Positions 63,139 to 64,000 of a stretch of DNA of 64,000 nt are shown here, one piece after another. Below the pieces are notes generated by a model. It did no database searches. It worked only from the letters and a program-made list of their open reading frames with translations, and was not told the origin of the DNA. The position numbers and the translations under genes were made by a program. Source of the stretch: Flavobacteriaceae bacterium (GTDB taxonomy: Bacteria > Bacteroidota > Bacteroidia > Flavobacteriales > Flavobacteriaceae); assembly GCA_947451525.1 (NCBI GenBank), contig CANFZM010000015.1, forward strand, positions 1 to 64,000, read 5' to 3'. Positions within the stretch are counted from its first letter, which is position 1; every line of letters begins with the position of its first letter.

Positions 63139-64000
63139 TTAACTTCTTCTTGGTCTTCTTGTTTTAGCCTCGTCAAAAGAGCGACTTGCGGGTCTTTCGG
63201 AAGTACCTTCTGCGCGTCTTGGAGCTCTATCTTCTCTTTGAGCAGAACCTGGTTCTCTTCTAGGAGCATCACTTCTAAATCCGCCTTCTCTAGCAGGTCT
63301 ATCGGATGAAAAACCACCTTCACGTTTTGGAGCATCACTTCTAAATCCACCTTCTTTTCTAGGTCCGAAACTACCAGGACTTCTTGAAGAAGAACTTCTT
63401 TCGTTTCTGTCACCACCTCTAAATCCGCCAGAACTTCTGCCTCCGCCGAAACCACCACCAGAACTTCTTCCGTTGTGATCCCGTCTTCCACTTCCGCCAC
63501 CGCCTTCATTTTTAGAAATTTCAACGTTGATGCGTCTTCCGTTAAGGTCAAATCCATTAAGGACCGACATCACTTTATCCGTGTGTTCTCCATCGGTATT
63601 AAAGAAAGAGAAACCTTCTTTAACATCTACTTTAAATACATCATCACGACCTAAATCTAAAGTTTCTTTTAAGAAATCTTTTAATTGCATCCAATCGAAA
63701 TCGTCTCTAGAACCAATGTTTACAAAATAACGAACAGGATCTCCTGCTCTAATTTCTCTTGGCTCCGAACTTCTTTCGCTTCTTTCACTACCTTTATCTC
63801 CAGATAAATCGCGTTTCTTTTTATAGTAATTGATAAAACGGTTAAATTCTACCGAAACCATTTTCTTAATCAATTCTTCTTTAGACAAACCATCTAATAC
63901 TTCATTGATAGCAGGAAGATAGTTGTCTATCTCGTGATCTACTTCAGTATCTTTAATTTTGTTTGCTAAGTGCAACAATTGAATTTCGCAAATTTCCATT
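63139..64000 (-). CDS. DEAD-box RNA helicase, C-terminal part
   Basis: The C-terminal 287 or so residues of a CsdA/DeaD-type helicase run off the window edge, so the N-terminal motor is not seen. Visible are a helical segment after the helicase core (I-D-N-Y-L-P-A-I-N-E-V-L), a DbpA-like RNA-binding domain (R-Y-F-V-N-I-G-S-R-D-D-F-D-W, about residues 88-165) and a long disordered RGG-type tail. The tail has three imperfect repeats of the form G-G-F-R-S-D-A-P-K-R-E. It probably assists ribosome assembly and cold growth. The Met at 63999 is likely internal. Confidence 0.88.
   Translation of the reverse strand, partial: MEICEIQLLHLANKIKDTEVDHEIDNYLPAINEVLDGLSKEELIKKMVSVEFNRFINYYKKKRDLSGDKGSERSERSSEPREIRAGDPVRYFVNIGSRDDFDWMQLKDFLKETLDLGRDDVFKVDVKEGFSFFNTDGEHTDKVMSVLNGFDLNGRRINVEISKNEGGGGSGRRDHNGRSSGGGFGGGRSSGGFRGGDRNERSSSSRSPGSFGPRKEGGFRSDAPKREGGFSSDRPAREGGFRSDAPRREPGSAQREDRAPRRAEGTSERPASRSFDEAKTRRPRRS

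Noticed and set aside
63126..63557. 143-codon frame overlapping the helicase tail
   Set aside because: It is an alternative frame of the repetitive RGG-coding region; its Leu/Val/Glu-rich repeats are an artefact of that codon pattern.

Overview
The window looks like the chromosome of a member of the Flavobacteriaceae, most probably Flavobacterium or a close relative. The evidence is the low GC content, a secreted subtilase with a type IX secretion sorting tail, a TonB receptor paired with a DUF4249 lipoprotein, a dual-family cyclophilin-FKBP immunophilin, an N-terminally extended NusB, and promoters of the Bacteroidota type (TTG, a 17-23 nt spacer, TAnnTTTG). No tRNA, rRNA or CRISPR array was seen.

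Layout. Positions 1-254 hold the right end of an IS256-family element and the C-terminus of its transposase, running into a membrane-protein fragment. Positions 521-3810 are a compact minus-strand accessory block: a secreted nuclease/phosphatase-fold protein, two very small proteins, a 260-aa unknown protein, and a 397-aa protein joining a TerB-like segment to an FtsK-gamma DNA-binding domain. A helix-turn-helix protein (3943-5166) diverges from it. Positions 5187-6183 are a graveyard: 21-nt tandem repeats, a decayed copy of the 5' part of guaA, and unidentified remnants. Positions 6184-9927 are a three-gene O-acetylation cassette (SGNH, MBOAT, SGNH-LysM) lying between the decayed and intact guaA copies. 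From 10374 onward most genes are core: guaA, a LysM/periplasmic-binding-fold lipoprotein-like gene coupled to an OsmC gene, small membrane proteins, pyrG-yidC, a MORN protein, mnmA, a subtilase, a nitronate monooxygenase-like gene, pafA, a solitary AAA ATPase, lysA, sucC, a DUF1456 gene and an esterase, uvrB with a toxin-antitoxin pair upstream, rlmF, thiamine pyrophosphokinase, DUF4249-TonB receptor, an OmpA-family protein, icd, rplS, trmD, the immunophilin, a small cytochrome, a CsaA-like protein, a PUR-alpha-like protein, an ABC exporter, a leucine-type dehydrogenase, nusB-yajC, pepT, a YncE-TolC-adaptor-RND efflux operon, and the C-terminus of a DEAD-box RNA helicase.

The most striking non-genic pattern is that many intergenic spaces carry short tandem repeats whose unit sequence differs at every locus but whose period is always 7 nt or a multiple of it (7, 14 or 21). 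Several of these form long hairpins, and one contains the likely rplS promoter. Other second-look items are the 89-bp perfect repeat shared by guaA and its pseudogene, the TerB/FtsK-gamma cluster as a possible uncharacterised accessory system, a duplicated palindromic operator-like element before the AAA ATPase gene, and a dispersed 150-bp REP-like repeat in three copies.
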